A stretch of 64,000 bases of DNA, taken from assembly GCA_002803225.1 (NCBI GenBank), contig NXFV01001614.1, positions 1 to 64,000 of the forward strand, given 5' to 3'. Each line of letters starts with the position of its first letter. The stretch's first letter is position 1. The notes below the pieces were generated by a model. It searched no databases, was not told where the DNA came from, and saw only the letters and a list, made by a program, of their open reading frames with translations. Of the stretch, positions 32,673 through 44,564 are shown in pieces. Both the position numbers and the translations under genes were made by a program. Source of the DNA: Gamarada debralockiae (Eukaryota > Ascomycota > Leotiomycetes > Helotiales > Hyphodiscaceae).

Positions 32673-34351
32673 GTTTGTTCAATAAAGCTGAACGAATGCA
32701 GGACCCAAGTTGTGTGGGAAGGGATGGCAAAAGTCCTGAATCGTTGATGAACGCTGAACGATTTCGTCGCTTTGCTGGCCACCTGCAAGGACCCGAGATT
32801 GGAATCCGCTTGGGAACGGATGGCTGCAGGGCAATGTGAGAGTTGAGGATTTGCTCTATCTGGCAATCCCACAGCAAGGTGAAGGGAAGCAGAGTAGAAG
32901 CACACCTTCAATATTCCCAGAAGATCAAGACAGTCGCTAGTTTGTCTGACATCTGTGGTGCCTCATTCACACATTATGGAGCCCGCATCGTCCTGTTTCC
33001 TACATGAAAGTTGGTAAATGTGGGTAGCCGCCTCGTTGAGTTGGGAAATGTGGTCTTGAGATGTCCCGTTGAAGGAGCGGTTACGGGAAGGTTCTACAAC
33101 TCATCCAGGTATTCGTTTGGTGAGTCGAGGAAGGTGCGGTTGCTGGGTCGTGATAACTGTATTAGGTCAGGCAGAAAAATCATCGGTGGATGAAAAGATA
33201 GGAGAAAGGGAATGGAATTTCCTTCAAGAAATGGATCATGCAGCAGCGCTCATGACGAAGATGACAACAGATGGATGACCCTAAATGTTGAATTTGGAGT
33301 CGACCAAGGAAAATGTTCAGAGATGTGGGTGAAAGTCAAGAAGGAAAGAGCTTGAGTAGGAGTCACGATCCGGCACGACCTGGCCAGAATTCAGAATTCC
33401 ATTCTAGTGCCAAAATCACCATCTCCAGCATCGTATGCAATACTGTCGATATTTGAGGTGGGCTTCAAGACTCGAAGATTGGCTTGGGAGATGGTTTCGC
33501 CCATATGGGTGCAGTGGGAGAAACCTCGAAGAGCGATGGCGGATCTGAGCAGCAAGTTGTTCTCATGGTTTGAAGTCCTGGTAAGTGGGTTCGTCAAATT
33601 TCAACGACCGACGTCCACAATTTAAAGGCTTACATCCCCAGACGGCTCAGCCTTCTCAGTTGGTGACGATCCCTGTGTAGATCTCGAAGCGGTATTACCA
33701 AAGGCGTTTGGCAGTTTGCAAGGAAACGGGTCTATCCGTTCCCCACTAACTACGATTGAGAGGTTTAGCACGATCACGAGGTATTGCCAAGATCAACACC
33801 ATGTAAGTGAGTGTAATTCAGCCGTTCTGTCTCTCGGCGATCGATGATAGCATGCATAGCAAGCGATAGAGAAGCAAGAAAAAGAAAACCGTCCCTGCAC
33901 TCAATCTGTGAAGTCCTCAACACAACGTATATCTCCTTCCACTACCAATACCGCCAAGTATCAACCAACCAATAAGCACACCGCCACCTCAATATCTCAA
34001 GTCACCCACCCATCCACAGCAAAAGTCCGCTGCGTCAAGAATACCATCCACCGCATCCCCATCGCCGTCGTGTGAGATGAGCGAGCTCAGTCTCCGTCCG
34101 TCGTTCTCAAGACGCTCTGAGGAGAGTGCATGAGGTCGAGACTCGAGTGATTCGCATCGATGAGCAAGAGGAAATAGCAGTCAAAGCCAACCAAGTAGAA
34201 CTCAGCAGCCAATAACCACATATTTAATCACGTCCTATATCGCGCGTCCAAGTAAGGACACTGTCAGCACTCTGTCATGTATCGTGTACAGTTTATAACA
34301 CAAAGTAAAACGAGAAGTTGCATCTGCCGCTGCCGGATATGCTACAAGAAG
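32673..34351. other. intergenic, no supported gene
   Basis: Promoter of the chitin synthase gene on the left and 3' flank of the Upf2 gene on the right. Short open frames only, without motifs. Confidence 0.5.
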
Positions 34352-37300
34352 CTACTTCTCGGCATCCAGTTTCAATGCAGCGTGCGCCTTCAAGATTTCC
34401 TTCCTCGAGAGTCTGCCTTTTCCAGTCTTGCGCGGCGAGATTGCGGTTTGCGGTGGTACTGAGTAGGCTCGAGGAGGAGCGACATTTGCAAGATGCTCGC
34501 CACCAAGAGGCTTTCTTTGGCTAGACTTAGGCTTTGAGGAGCGGCGCGGGGTTTGATTATTGGTATTTTCGGAAAGAGGTGCATCAGACTGTAAGGAGTT
34601 CTTTTCATACCAATCGACATCACTGAGCTGCAATTTCCTAGCGCGCTGGCCGCTGCGATTATTTCCAGACTTGTCAGGTCTGCAGTGATTCGTCGCGGCA
34701 GCTTTATCGAGACCTGCATCGGATTTGTGAATATTGGGGTTAGGGAGTAGTGAGGGCAGCAGTGAATCACCATCTTGATCTTCGCCATCGCGCAGATCGT
34801 AGTTCAGGACCAAATTCTTGATCCGCTGTTGTTCCTCCCGTTCAGCAGCCTGTTGTGTTTTCATGGCTATCGCAAATGTGGAATCGGAGGGTAAGGCAAC
34901 AGTTCGGGTCTGGTAAAGAACGGGTTAGTGCTGGCAAGAGGAAAGTTGAGCCTGACTACGAACCTGTTGACGATTACCGCGCTTTGTGAGTAGTGAGAAA
35001 GCCATTGTGCCGCTTGGTGCGGTGCTTGGCGAAGCAGACTCATCAGCCCACGAATCGCTTGAAGTGGTAGCCTCTTTGCGTCTCATTGGAAGAGGAACAT
35101 CAAATGTAGCTTTTCGCTCGTGCTTTCGGGATTCTAGACTTTCAGCCATCATCTTTGCATACTCACGCTCGAAGTCTGCCTCATCTTCAGGGTCTACTTC
35201 TTCCTCCTGTCTGGTCACAATGATAGATTCTTCTTCTGAGTCCGTTCCAGGAGCAGAAGGCACGCCGTCGCCAACGCTCTCAGCCTGTTTTGACATCAGC
35301 AAATCGGGAGACGACGAGTGGTTCTAGAGAGAGCTCACGTCAATCTCTTCTTCTGATTCGGACTCTTCTTCAGCCTCTGCTTCGCCAGCGCCGACTTCGA
35401 CATCAGCTTCAGCATCACCCATGCCGATTCCATCCTCTGACAGACCGTCACTATCAGCGTCTTCAGGCTCAACTGCCCTATCAATGCCAGCAGTCTTTTG
35501 GTCTTGTGCCATAGCAAGTTGGAATGCTCTACTAGCCTCCTCAATGTTCGATGCAAGTTTCCATTGCGGTCTGGTCAAAGCGAAGACATCTTGAACGATG
35601 AATTCTATATCCATGGGGAGAGGATCCTTCGTGTAAATGTAGTACTATAATTCGTCAGCGTGAAAGTTCTAAAAAGTTCGGGGAGAAGGGGGTGAACCAT
35701 ACCTGGAAGAAAGAGAGGAAATAGTCTAGCTTTTTGCCCGCAATACCGCGATTGAAGAATATGCCGCAAGTCTCAAGCAGTGTAGCTACGAGGCGAATAC
35801 GAAAGAAGTCATCCGGCATATCGAAAGGATTGATGCGACCGGGCACCGGAGGACCACCTGAAAGTTGCATCAGCAAATGGATCTTGCCATCTCTCCCTCG
35901 ACTACTTACCGTGACCAAAGGTCATGATTCGATACATAGTATCAAAGATTACTGGATGATCTAGCATGCGGAAGTTGTAAAGCTCAGCAAGATATTTGAC
36001 TTCGGCGATTCGGCGTTGGTTAAACTTGAAATCATTCTGCTCCAGACCGAGAACAATGTATTCCAGAACATTGTCAATAATTGTGATGACGAAGTCCTGA
36101 TGATAGCGGTATAGGGCGCCTGCGAGAATGGCGAGTAAGTGGATATTGCCATACTTGACCTTTCCAGGCTTGGAGAAGATTTTCTCTAGGATTGAGACAA
36201 CCTGCAAGGCATTAGCTGCTGTTCTTCAGGGAAAATTCAGACCGACTTACTTCAGGCTCTTCCCAATGGAGTCTTCGAATCTGCTTCAGGATTCTAGTAT
36301 AATTGCGGCTGTTCATATCTAGATATATTAATTTGCGGATGAAGAGATCCATGGGAGTCCGCTCTTTCTGCTGTATAGCAGCTCTGACTGGAGGATCCAC
36401 ATAGTAGACCGCATTCTCGATGAGCATTTTCTCTTGCTGTCCGATATGCTGAACTGACTTCTTGCGCTTCAATGTCTCCAGGAAGGAGGTCATGCGAGGT
36501 GACGTCTCGGGATTTCGAAGGAGATATCGTCCACAGTTCTCGAGCAAGTTGCAGATAATCTCAATGTTCATTCTCGAAAAATCATCGAGACTAACCTTCA
36601 AGCAATGGAAGATAACATGCTCAGGGACTACACCAAATTTGGTCAACTCTGCCAAATACCTGATGTTTCCAAGTCGGGCCTGGCCTAGAAACTCTTTCTC
36701 CTTGCGTCGTTGCAAGCTTCGAAACTCCTGATCCAAGTGATCGACCAAACCCTTCGTTATATCTGGCATATATTTGCCAAGAGTGGCGACAAGTCGAGAG
36801 TAGGAGGGAAGTAAGTCGCTACGGCCTTTGGGAATCTCCTGGACCGCCTTGATCAGACGGTTACGAGAAGCCTTGGAGTTGAGGAAACAGAAGTCGATAG
36901 CAGCTTGATCGATCAAATCCTTGCTGGTGAGATCTGGTAGTCGTGCCAACAAAGCATCAACTTGGGCTCCGATCGTCTTATTTGCAATAGCGGTAGATTG
37001 ATCCTCCTCCGATGATTTTGCAGCAGAATTGGCGTCAGTAGCATCAGCTGGGTCAACTTTCTTGCCCACTTGCTCGTCCGTGTCTGCTTTCTTCTTCTTT
37101 CCCTCCTCGAGCAGCATTCCAGGGACCTTGCCCTTCAGATCGACGAGATTCTCATAATATCTCCTCTCGTCTTCATCTTCCCAGATACCAGCACCGTCGC
37201 CTTCTCCTCGCAGATACTCTCCAGTCTTTACAAGACCAATGCCTCCATTGCCAGCTGCAGAAGAGTCGTCGGAATCCTTAAGATCTGGCATTTCGCTGCC

Positions 37301-38507
37301 TATGGCATCTGCAAGGACCTGTGCGTTTGATACAAGCCGCTCTTGTGCCTTGACCGCTTTTTCATAGCTGGCCTGGCGATCCTCAAATACTTGTCCGGAC
37401 TTGACATACGCTTCTGCATCTTTTCGCGCTTGTTTGCCGATCGCCTTTTGATCACGGATGAGATGAGCCTTGACATCTTCGAAGTATCGCTTCAAAATGT
37501 TTCGGAATCGTTCCTGGAGCTCGGGTGAAGCAAGAGGTGGATCTTCGGTCGTCTCACCAGCCGCTGGTTGCTCCTCGGAGGAATCGTCATCTGCTTCTGT
37601 AGCACCGTCTAATTGCTTTGTAGCACCATCCTCCTCGACTGTTTTCCGACCTTCTGACCCAGCGTCTTTGACGCCCAAGATGTCCCAGCCAAATGACTTT
37701 ACGAATATGACCAGTAACGGCAAATTTGCGTGCTCTCGGTCATGTCCCAACAGATCCTTGAGAACCTCTAGAGGGAATGGCTCCGCACCACCTCCCTTTC
37801 CAGCCCCATTGGCCTTCAATTTGGCATCTGAAATCTTGGCAGAAGACCCTCCAAGAGACTCCTTGCCTCTCGAAGCATCGTCTGGACGGCTGACATCATC
37901 CAGTGTCTTCAAAGCCCCAACAAGCCATAATTCAGTGACCACCCTCAGAAGTACTCTCTGACGCGTGATGCGCTCTTTCTCTTCCTTCTCCCTAGCATCT
38001 GCAGCAAGCGTCTTCAACAATGACTTCTCCGGAGTAGCTAATCCCTTGCCCACAAGCCATCCAAGAAACTCTGTAAATTCTGCGGGTCCAAAACGCTGGT
38101 GCAATGCGCTGACTATTTCCACCCCTGCCTCGATTTCTCCTGGGGACTTCAACTTGCACAGTCCTTCGTAGCATGCGGATATAATCTCTGATAGGTATTT
38201 ATGTAGGCTGAGGGTTCGGATTTCTTGGAGGAAGGTACTAAGGGTCGCAGCTGTGACAGCAGTTCGCAATCGCTTTATGAATGCGGTGTTCTTCTTCAGG
38301 GACGAATCGAGGGATTTGTTCACTTGATAGACATCTGCAAACGGCGTCAGAACATGGCTGGTAGCTTCTTCCCAATTCGCTGACCTTTCTCCCCATTCCA
38401 AGCGCGGCTGTTCAATTCGCGCAATTCGCCTTCGGTCGTTAAGATTAGCAAAGACTTCCACATCTCCGTAAGCTTTGCAATCACTTACGCTTTCTCTTGC
38501 GATCCAT
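34352..38507 (-). CDS. nmd2: nonsense-mediated mRNA decay factor Upf2/Nmd2
   Basis: Eight exons: 38507-38489, 38429-38385, 38334-36251, 36201-35910, 35857-35703, 35644-35339, 35284-34964, 34909-34352. The sum is 3780 nt, 1259 aa, in frame throughout. It starts MDRKRKRELRELNSRAWNGE, the expected basic N-terminus. MIF4G-type helical repeats follow (LRTAVTAATLSTFLQEIRTL; later IRYLAELTKFGVVP; IRRLHWEEPEVVSILEKIF; AGKKLDYFLSFFQYY). Then comes a long acidic stretch (about residues 940-1000, GEAEAEEESESEEE) and a C-terminal Upf1-binding region with basic residues. Upf2 bridges Upf1 and Upf3 on cytoplasmic mRNPs and activates decay of transcripts with premature stops. The two short 5' exons were set by splice consensus and frame. 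Confidence 0.95.
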
Positions 38508-41500
38508 GACAATCAATCTGGGCCTGCCCAGACCCGGCGGCGGGTTGTGTAGTAAGTTGTGCGTTGTGCCCTTCTCTTGTGCCCCCACATTTGACTTCTA
38601 GGGACTTATGTAGGACCAGTGGAAATAGGACTTTACAGAAGCAGTGAAATGCATCTGAATCGGTTGCTGCTGGACAAATATATCTGCTTGATTGCTTGCC
38701 AAGGTGGAAGGTTTGTTGTTGTCGCGTCCAACAAATAATTTGGATGCAGAAGCAGTAACTCAAGAATTCGATACTTTATCGAGATACTCCGCGCTATCTA
38801 AAAGCGGCGCCCACTAAACGTAACCGTACCGTATTTGACTTCAACCTCCCCCTCATTTTACAGATACACCGTTGGAGTCATCGAATAATTTCGAGATATG
38901 TTGAATTATGGTAATGACAAAGAATCATTCACACAATCGCATTTTTATTATGTCGTTGTTTGTTTAATTCAATCACTGTCTTCACGATTAGTCACTCTTG
39001 CAACCTAACATAAATCGATACGCAGGAGCCGCCGTAGGTGCGTACAGATTCTGCGATTTGCTTCCGCACAGCGCCCTTTCTATTTCACGAGTATCTAAAG
39101 AATAATTGCTGACTCTCTGATTTAGCTGAATGGAATGCGGATCCCAAATCGCTCAGACACTGTGAATGATGAACTGTGAGGGCGCTCTGGAAGACAATAT
39201 CGCCAAAATCATTCAATCAACCTGAATGATGGAGAAGTTAGGAGAATTCCTTCATAATAAGAGCGCTCTCCAAAGTTCAAGATCGCTCACAGTCTCTGGA
39301 AGAATGGGTTTTGATATCCCAAATCGATGCAGTAGTCGATGGATATGTGGTTGAAAGCCCTTCCAAGCTCCTGATCCAACCCTACCTCGGCATGGCAATC
39401 CACACTCCAAGCCACAAGCCCAACAGCACATGTATCTGGCGAGGCATCATACCAAACCACTCTCCCACAAGCCTCAAACAGATTCTATGTCAGAGCCCCA
39501 TATGTCACGTGATATGACACAGTAATGGACACCTGGGTCACGAAGCTATCAAACAGGAGCCAAGAAGAGATTGAAATTCGGAGGTCGAGAATATGAAAGG
39601 ATTTTTGTCTACGAGGTCCAAGAAGGAGTTGTGCTCAATCCACTTCTGGGTCATCCAGCGCTGTTGCTAGTACAACAGACAAGATCGAACAAATACGAAG
39701 CTTAATATGTACCTTTATCCCACTGATGGAACGATCCAGCTGGCATAAGCTCCCAATAAGTAGCACAAAGAGTGCGTTCGACAGCCAATCTTTGCCAACC
39801 TAGCCTAGAAGCTCGAGAATCAAACCATTCACCCCTCGCGACGGCTTTGCTCTCTCCTTGGGTCTTGTACTCATCTTGTGGTATTTGCGACTTCCTCGAT
39901 AAGTTATTCCGAGCGACCGGATTGAACATGTTGAACGGAATATAAATAGCTGGGAGTCCATATTCCGGCAGATGGGCCAGAATGGCTCCCTGCAAACGAT
40001 TTGCGCGTATTTGACGTATTCTTCGAGGTGAGATGTAAGACGTGCTCTCCCTATGGAACACGGAGTATCGCTTCCTCCGTATTATGAGAAACCCCGCACA
40101 ACGTTCTCCATAGAGGTTTTTTCGACAAAAAATCGAATTCTCGATCCATCATTTGAGATCTCTCGGACGTTCAACGACTACTCGGAGGCAACAAACACGG
40201 CACTGCAATAGTCCACTTCGTAACATGGCTCACCGCCGAGAGACATTGGTTCATTTGATGAAATCAAACTCATCACTTCTGTATCAAAAGACGACAGCTC
40301 ATACAAGCTTTCTTCTTACCCGCCGCCGTCTCCGTGCCCTGGCGATCTTTGATCAAATCAATTCCTCAAAGGCTCAGCAAACGCTCCCGCAGTGCACGAA
40401 ATTTTCATGCAGTAGAAACAAGCTTCGACGGAGTCAAGGCCAGTTGAACGATCGAGGCTGAAGGGCATGGTCAGACACCCTTAGAACTGCCGCGCGCTGT
40501 CTATTGTATGCCGGAGTCAATGTCGAACCATGACCACGACTCCCAACGAGCACCATATTACTAGAAGTTCCCCACGAGCTCTCTGAATTCCGAACTTCTG
40601 AGGTTCTACAACTCTCACCGTCACTGCATTTGATGAAGTCAACGTTTCATCCAGTTGCCTCGGAGGTCTTTGCACCACATAAATCTCTCAAAGCGAACTC
40701 TCGTGACAAATTGCGGTAAAAAGGCACGGACTCGGAAGTTGTATGGAGACGAAAGGCTAGACTTTAGCCTTGCAGGAATAAAGACGTGAGAGCATAACCC
40801 AGGAGACGTGGAAGAAATCCGTATGAAAAAGTGAGACCGCGGGTATGTATATCTTTGTATTTGTATGTGTATTTCCTTGGAGTCGCATTTTTTCGATCGG
40901 GAGATTTGGTAATGGGATCGATAGGAGTAATAATCTAACAGGGACGACGCTTCCATATTTTCATTATCGTGGCATTGGCCCGAGATAAGGATGACCGGAG
41001 AAGTACGATAATCCATCGCTTGTCGTCCCACTCGACCAATCAAAGTGGCGACCTGGAAATTTTGCCCTGATAAGAGACAAAGAACTTGCTCTTCCAGCCA
41101 GCACAGACTTTGGATCTTGGAGATCCGCGGAACTGCAAGCAACTTTACTTCTCCTAGCCATCCCGTATTCTGGAAGCCCACAGATCAAGTCTATAGAGTG
41201 AGGAAATCACGCACAACCTCTCTGGTAGGATATCCACACATTCGGTCGAGAAAGGCCTGTTGTGATTGGTGTTACCCAAGATGACACTGTTGTACCGATG
41301 ATGCTTTTTACACCCTCCCCGCCTCTGGGCTGGTTCCTTTCTTCAATTCAGTCTTGATTGTGAACTCTGCACAATCTCTCTTTCATATCTGTTCAAACTT
41401 CGCCTCTAATTCAACTGGTCATCTCTTTCTGGAATTTCTTACAAGGTTGAAATTATGTACGGTTTCAATGCGGTGATATAGATCACTCGGGGTTGCATTT

Positions 41501-41564
41501 CCAAAATCTTCGAGAGAACCTTCAACCCTCCACACCAACCTTCTCAGAATAGACGTCACCAATC
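38508..41564. other. 3-kb divergent intergenic region between Upf2 and nitrate reductase
   Basis: Holds the Upf2 promoter (left) and the nitrate reductase promoter (right). An 8-bp inverted pair ATCATTCA/TGAATGAT with a 7-base loop lies near 39211-39233. Open frames at 40061-39702 (-) and 40153-40461 (+) have no motifs or splice logic and are not accepted as genes. Confidence 0.5.
40964..41131. promoter_or_regulatory. nitrogen/nitrate control region of niaD: four GATA sites, CCAAT box, NIT4-type palindrome
   Basis: HGATAR matches for the AreA/NIT2 GATA factor are at 40964-40969 (reverse), 40983-40988, 41006-41011 and 41068-41073. A CCAAT box is at 41036-41040. TCCGCGGA at 41124-41131 equals the symmetrical octamer I recall as the Neurospora NIT4 site (Aspergillus NirA consensus CTCCGHGG), 434 bp upstream of the niaD ATG. 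The clustering fits dual control by nitrogen limitation and nitrate. Confidence 0.7.
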
Positions 41565-44337
41565 ATGTCTACCAATACTCTCCCACAACCAGTCCCCATT
41601 ACGGACATACATACAGACAAGCCTGGTACAGAATTGACAGTCACATCACTTCAACTACCACCAACACCTCCCAAATCCGAAGACAGCAGCAGCGAGTCCT
41701 CAGAAGATCCGCTTTCCAGAAGGACAAGCAAATCCTTAACAGAAGGTCGATATCCTCTACCACCACCTACGAACCCTCCTAAAGACATTCTCAAGGAAGA
41801 CCTTAAGACCCCAGACAACCATATCCCTCGAGATCCTCGGCTCATCCGCCTCACCGGTATCCATCCCTTCAACGTTGAAGCACCGCTCAGTGCCTTGTAC
41901 GATGAAGGCTTCCTCACTTCATCCGAGCTCTTCTACGTCCGTAACCACGGTGCCGTGCCAGAAGTGGACGATGCTTCCATCTCAGACTGGGAATTCTCAA
42001 TAGAAGGGCTGGTCAAGAAACCCATAACGATGACTCTCAAACAACTCCTCGCGGACTACGAACAGATCACTGTACCCATCACTCTCGTATGCGCCGGCAA
42101 CCGAAGGAAAGAGCAAAATCAAGTCCGGAAATCGAAAGGATTTTCTTGGGGTGCTGCTGGGGTTTCGACGGCATTGTGGACTGGTGTTCCTATGATGGAG
42201 TTGCTCAAGAGAGCCATTCCTTTACGAGCCGCTAAGTATGTCTGCATGGAAGGCGCTGATAAGCTTCCTAATGGGTACTATGGCACCTCCGTCAAGCTGA
42301 ACTGGGTTATGGATCCAAATAAGGGTATCATGGTTGCCCACAGGATGAACGGAGAGATGCTCCGTCCTGATCACGGGAAGCCCTTACGATGTGTCGTCCC
42401 AGGACAAATTGGTGGTCGAAGTGTCAAGTGGCTGAAGAAGCTTATCGTCACTGCTGCGCCGAGTGATAACTGGTATCACATTTATGATAACAGGGTATTA
42501 CCGACGATGGTCAGTCCAGAGCAGAGTGCCAATGAACCAAAATGGTGGATGGACGAGCGGTACGCCATCTACGACTTGAGCACCAACAGCGCAACCGCGT
42601 ACCCAGCACACGAAGAACAAATATGTCTCGTGAATGGACCAGAACTTTACAAAGTCCGAGGCTACGCCTATGGCGGCGGCGGACGACGTGTCACAAGAGT
42701 GGAAGTGACGCTCGACAAAGGGAAATCCTGGGCACTAGCCAACATCCGCTATCACGAAGACGATTACCGGGATAACGCCGATGAGAACGAGATGCTGTAT
42801 GGCGGCAAAATAGATATGGGATGGCGAGAAACGTGTTTCGCATGGTGTTTCTGGGATATTGAGTTGAAAGTCGACGATCTGGCTATGTCAGGTGATATTA
42901 TAGTCAGAGCGATGGATGAGAGTATGAATGTGCAGCCGAGAGATATGTACTGGAGTGTGTTGGGGATGATGAATAACCCTTGGTATCGAGTTACGATTGC
43001 TAAGGAGGGTGATTATCTGCGTTTTGAGCACCCCACGCAACCGGCGTTAATGCCGGGAGGATGGATGGAGAGAGTCAAAGCAAAGGGTGGAAACTTGTCT
43101 AACGGCTTCTGGGGTGAGAAGATGGGCGGCGAAGGAGAAGAAAAGGGTATCGTGGAGGCCAAGAAAGATGTCAAGATGACCAAAGACGGTCTCGATCGCA
43201 ACATCACTATCGACGAATTACGCAAACATGACGGATACGCAAACCCCTGGTTTGTCGTAAACAGCGAAGTCTACGACGGGACTGTATTCCTAGAAGGACA
43301 TCCAGGAGGAGCAACCAGTATCATCGGTGCAGCGGGTCAAGACGCCACGGATGAATTCATGGCCATCCGTACGTCCCCATCCCTTCCCTCTCCCCCAACC
43401 ACAAAACCTCCACTAACACCCAAAATCAGACTCGGAAACTGCGAAAGGCATGATGCCAACCTACCACATCGGCTCTCTAGACGAAGCATCTCGCGCTATC
43501 CTTGCCGACGGCGACTCCACACCCTCCGAATCCCAAGAACCACGCCCAATCTTCCTCCAATCCAAAATCTGGACCAAAGCAATCCTCTCCACCAAAAAGC
43601 ACATCTCACCCGATACCCGGATTCTCTCATTCACACTCGAACACGCCGACCAAACAATCGGGTTGCCGGTCGGCCAACATCTCATGATGCGACTCCGTGA
43701 TCCCGTAACCCGCGAAGCCATAATCCGAAGTTACACTCCCATTTCCGAGGGCACCGACAAGGGGACGCTTGATGTGCTAGTCAAAGTATATTTCGATACG
43801 GCGGAGAGACCAGGTGGTAAGATGACGAAAGCACTTGACGCTATTCCGGTGGGACACTTTGTGGATTTCAAAGGCCCGATTGGGAAATTTGAGTATTTAG
43901 GGAAGGGGAAGTGTAAGATTAGTGGTCAAGCGAGGAATATTAAGAAATTCATCATGATTTGTGGTGGGTCGGGGATTACGCCTATTTTCCAAGTCCTGCG
44001 CGCGGTCCTAAAAGACGCCCAGGACCCCACGAGATGTTTGGTTCTGGATGGGAATAGGCTTGAGGAAGATATTTTGTGTAGAGAGGACATGGATGCGTTG
44101 TTGAAGGGGAATGAGGGGAGGTGTAGGCTGTTGTACGCGTTGACTAAACCTACGGATCCGTGGACAGGTCTGAGAGGGCGGGTTGGCAAGGAGTTGCTTG
44201 AGAAAGAGGTGGGAACTTGTCAGGCGAAGAATGGAGAGGAGTTGGTGTTGATTTGTGGGCCGGAGGCGTTGGAGAAGAGTGTTCATGGGTTGTTGAATGG
44301 GATGGGGTGGAAGGACGAGGATTTGTTGTTCTTTTAA
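41565..44337 (+). CDS. niaD: NADPH nitrate reductase
   Basis: Two exons (41565-43368, 43430-44337; 61-bp intron) give 903 aa. Domain order matches eukaryotic nitrate reductase. A Ser/Pro-rich leader is followed by the molybdopterin (sulfite-oxidase-fold) domain, with the Mo-ligand Cys176 in LVCAGNRR. The Mo dimer domain (to about 490) ends with WNVQP-type Met/Asn-rich sequence. A cytochrome b5 domain follows, with heme ligands His579 (HPGG) and His602, then an FAD-binding ferredoxin-reductase domain (RSYTPIS) and an NAD(P)H domain (CGGSGITP, LICGPE). It reduces nitrate to nitrite in the cytosol, the first step of nitrate assimilation. The codon for His602 is rebuilt across the intron (C|AC). 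Nitrite reductase and nitrate transporter genes, clustered with niaD in some fungi, are not in the window. Confidence 0.97.
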
Positions 44338-44564
44338 GAACGTAGAAGTGAGAAAAGGACTTGTACATTTTGTGCACAATCACGCTTTGAGGTTTGGGTG
44401 GGAAAACACCCGGAAATCTGGCGTCATGTATGAAACATAAAGTTACGGTCAATACACATATTTGCTCTACGCTTGATTTCATCTGATGTGAGAGGTCATG
44501 ATGTTGAGGAATCTTTTGCTCGCAATGGTATATTCTGCAGCAACAGCTCTATGATTTTGCACTC

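Noticed and set aside
39211..39233. Hairpin ATCATTCA/TGAATGAT as a regulatory RNA or terminator
   Set aside because: An isolated 8-bp stem in AT-rich intergenic DNA is expected by chance; no further structure or T-tract.
39702..40061. 119-codon open frame on the minus strand
   Set aside because: Looks mildly protein-like but has no recognised family and no consistent neighbouring exon; could be a relic.
40639..41181. 180-codon open frame on the minus strand
   Set aside because: It overlaps the niaD promoter with its GATA/NIT4 sites, shows no motif, and its composition matches non-coding DNA.
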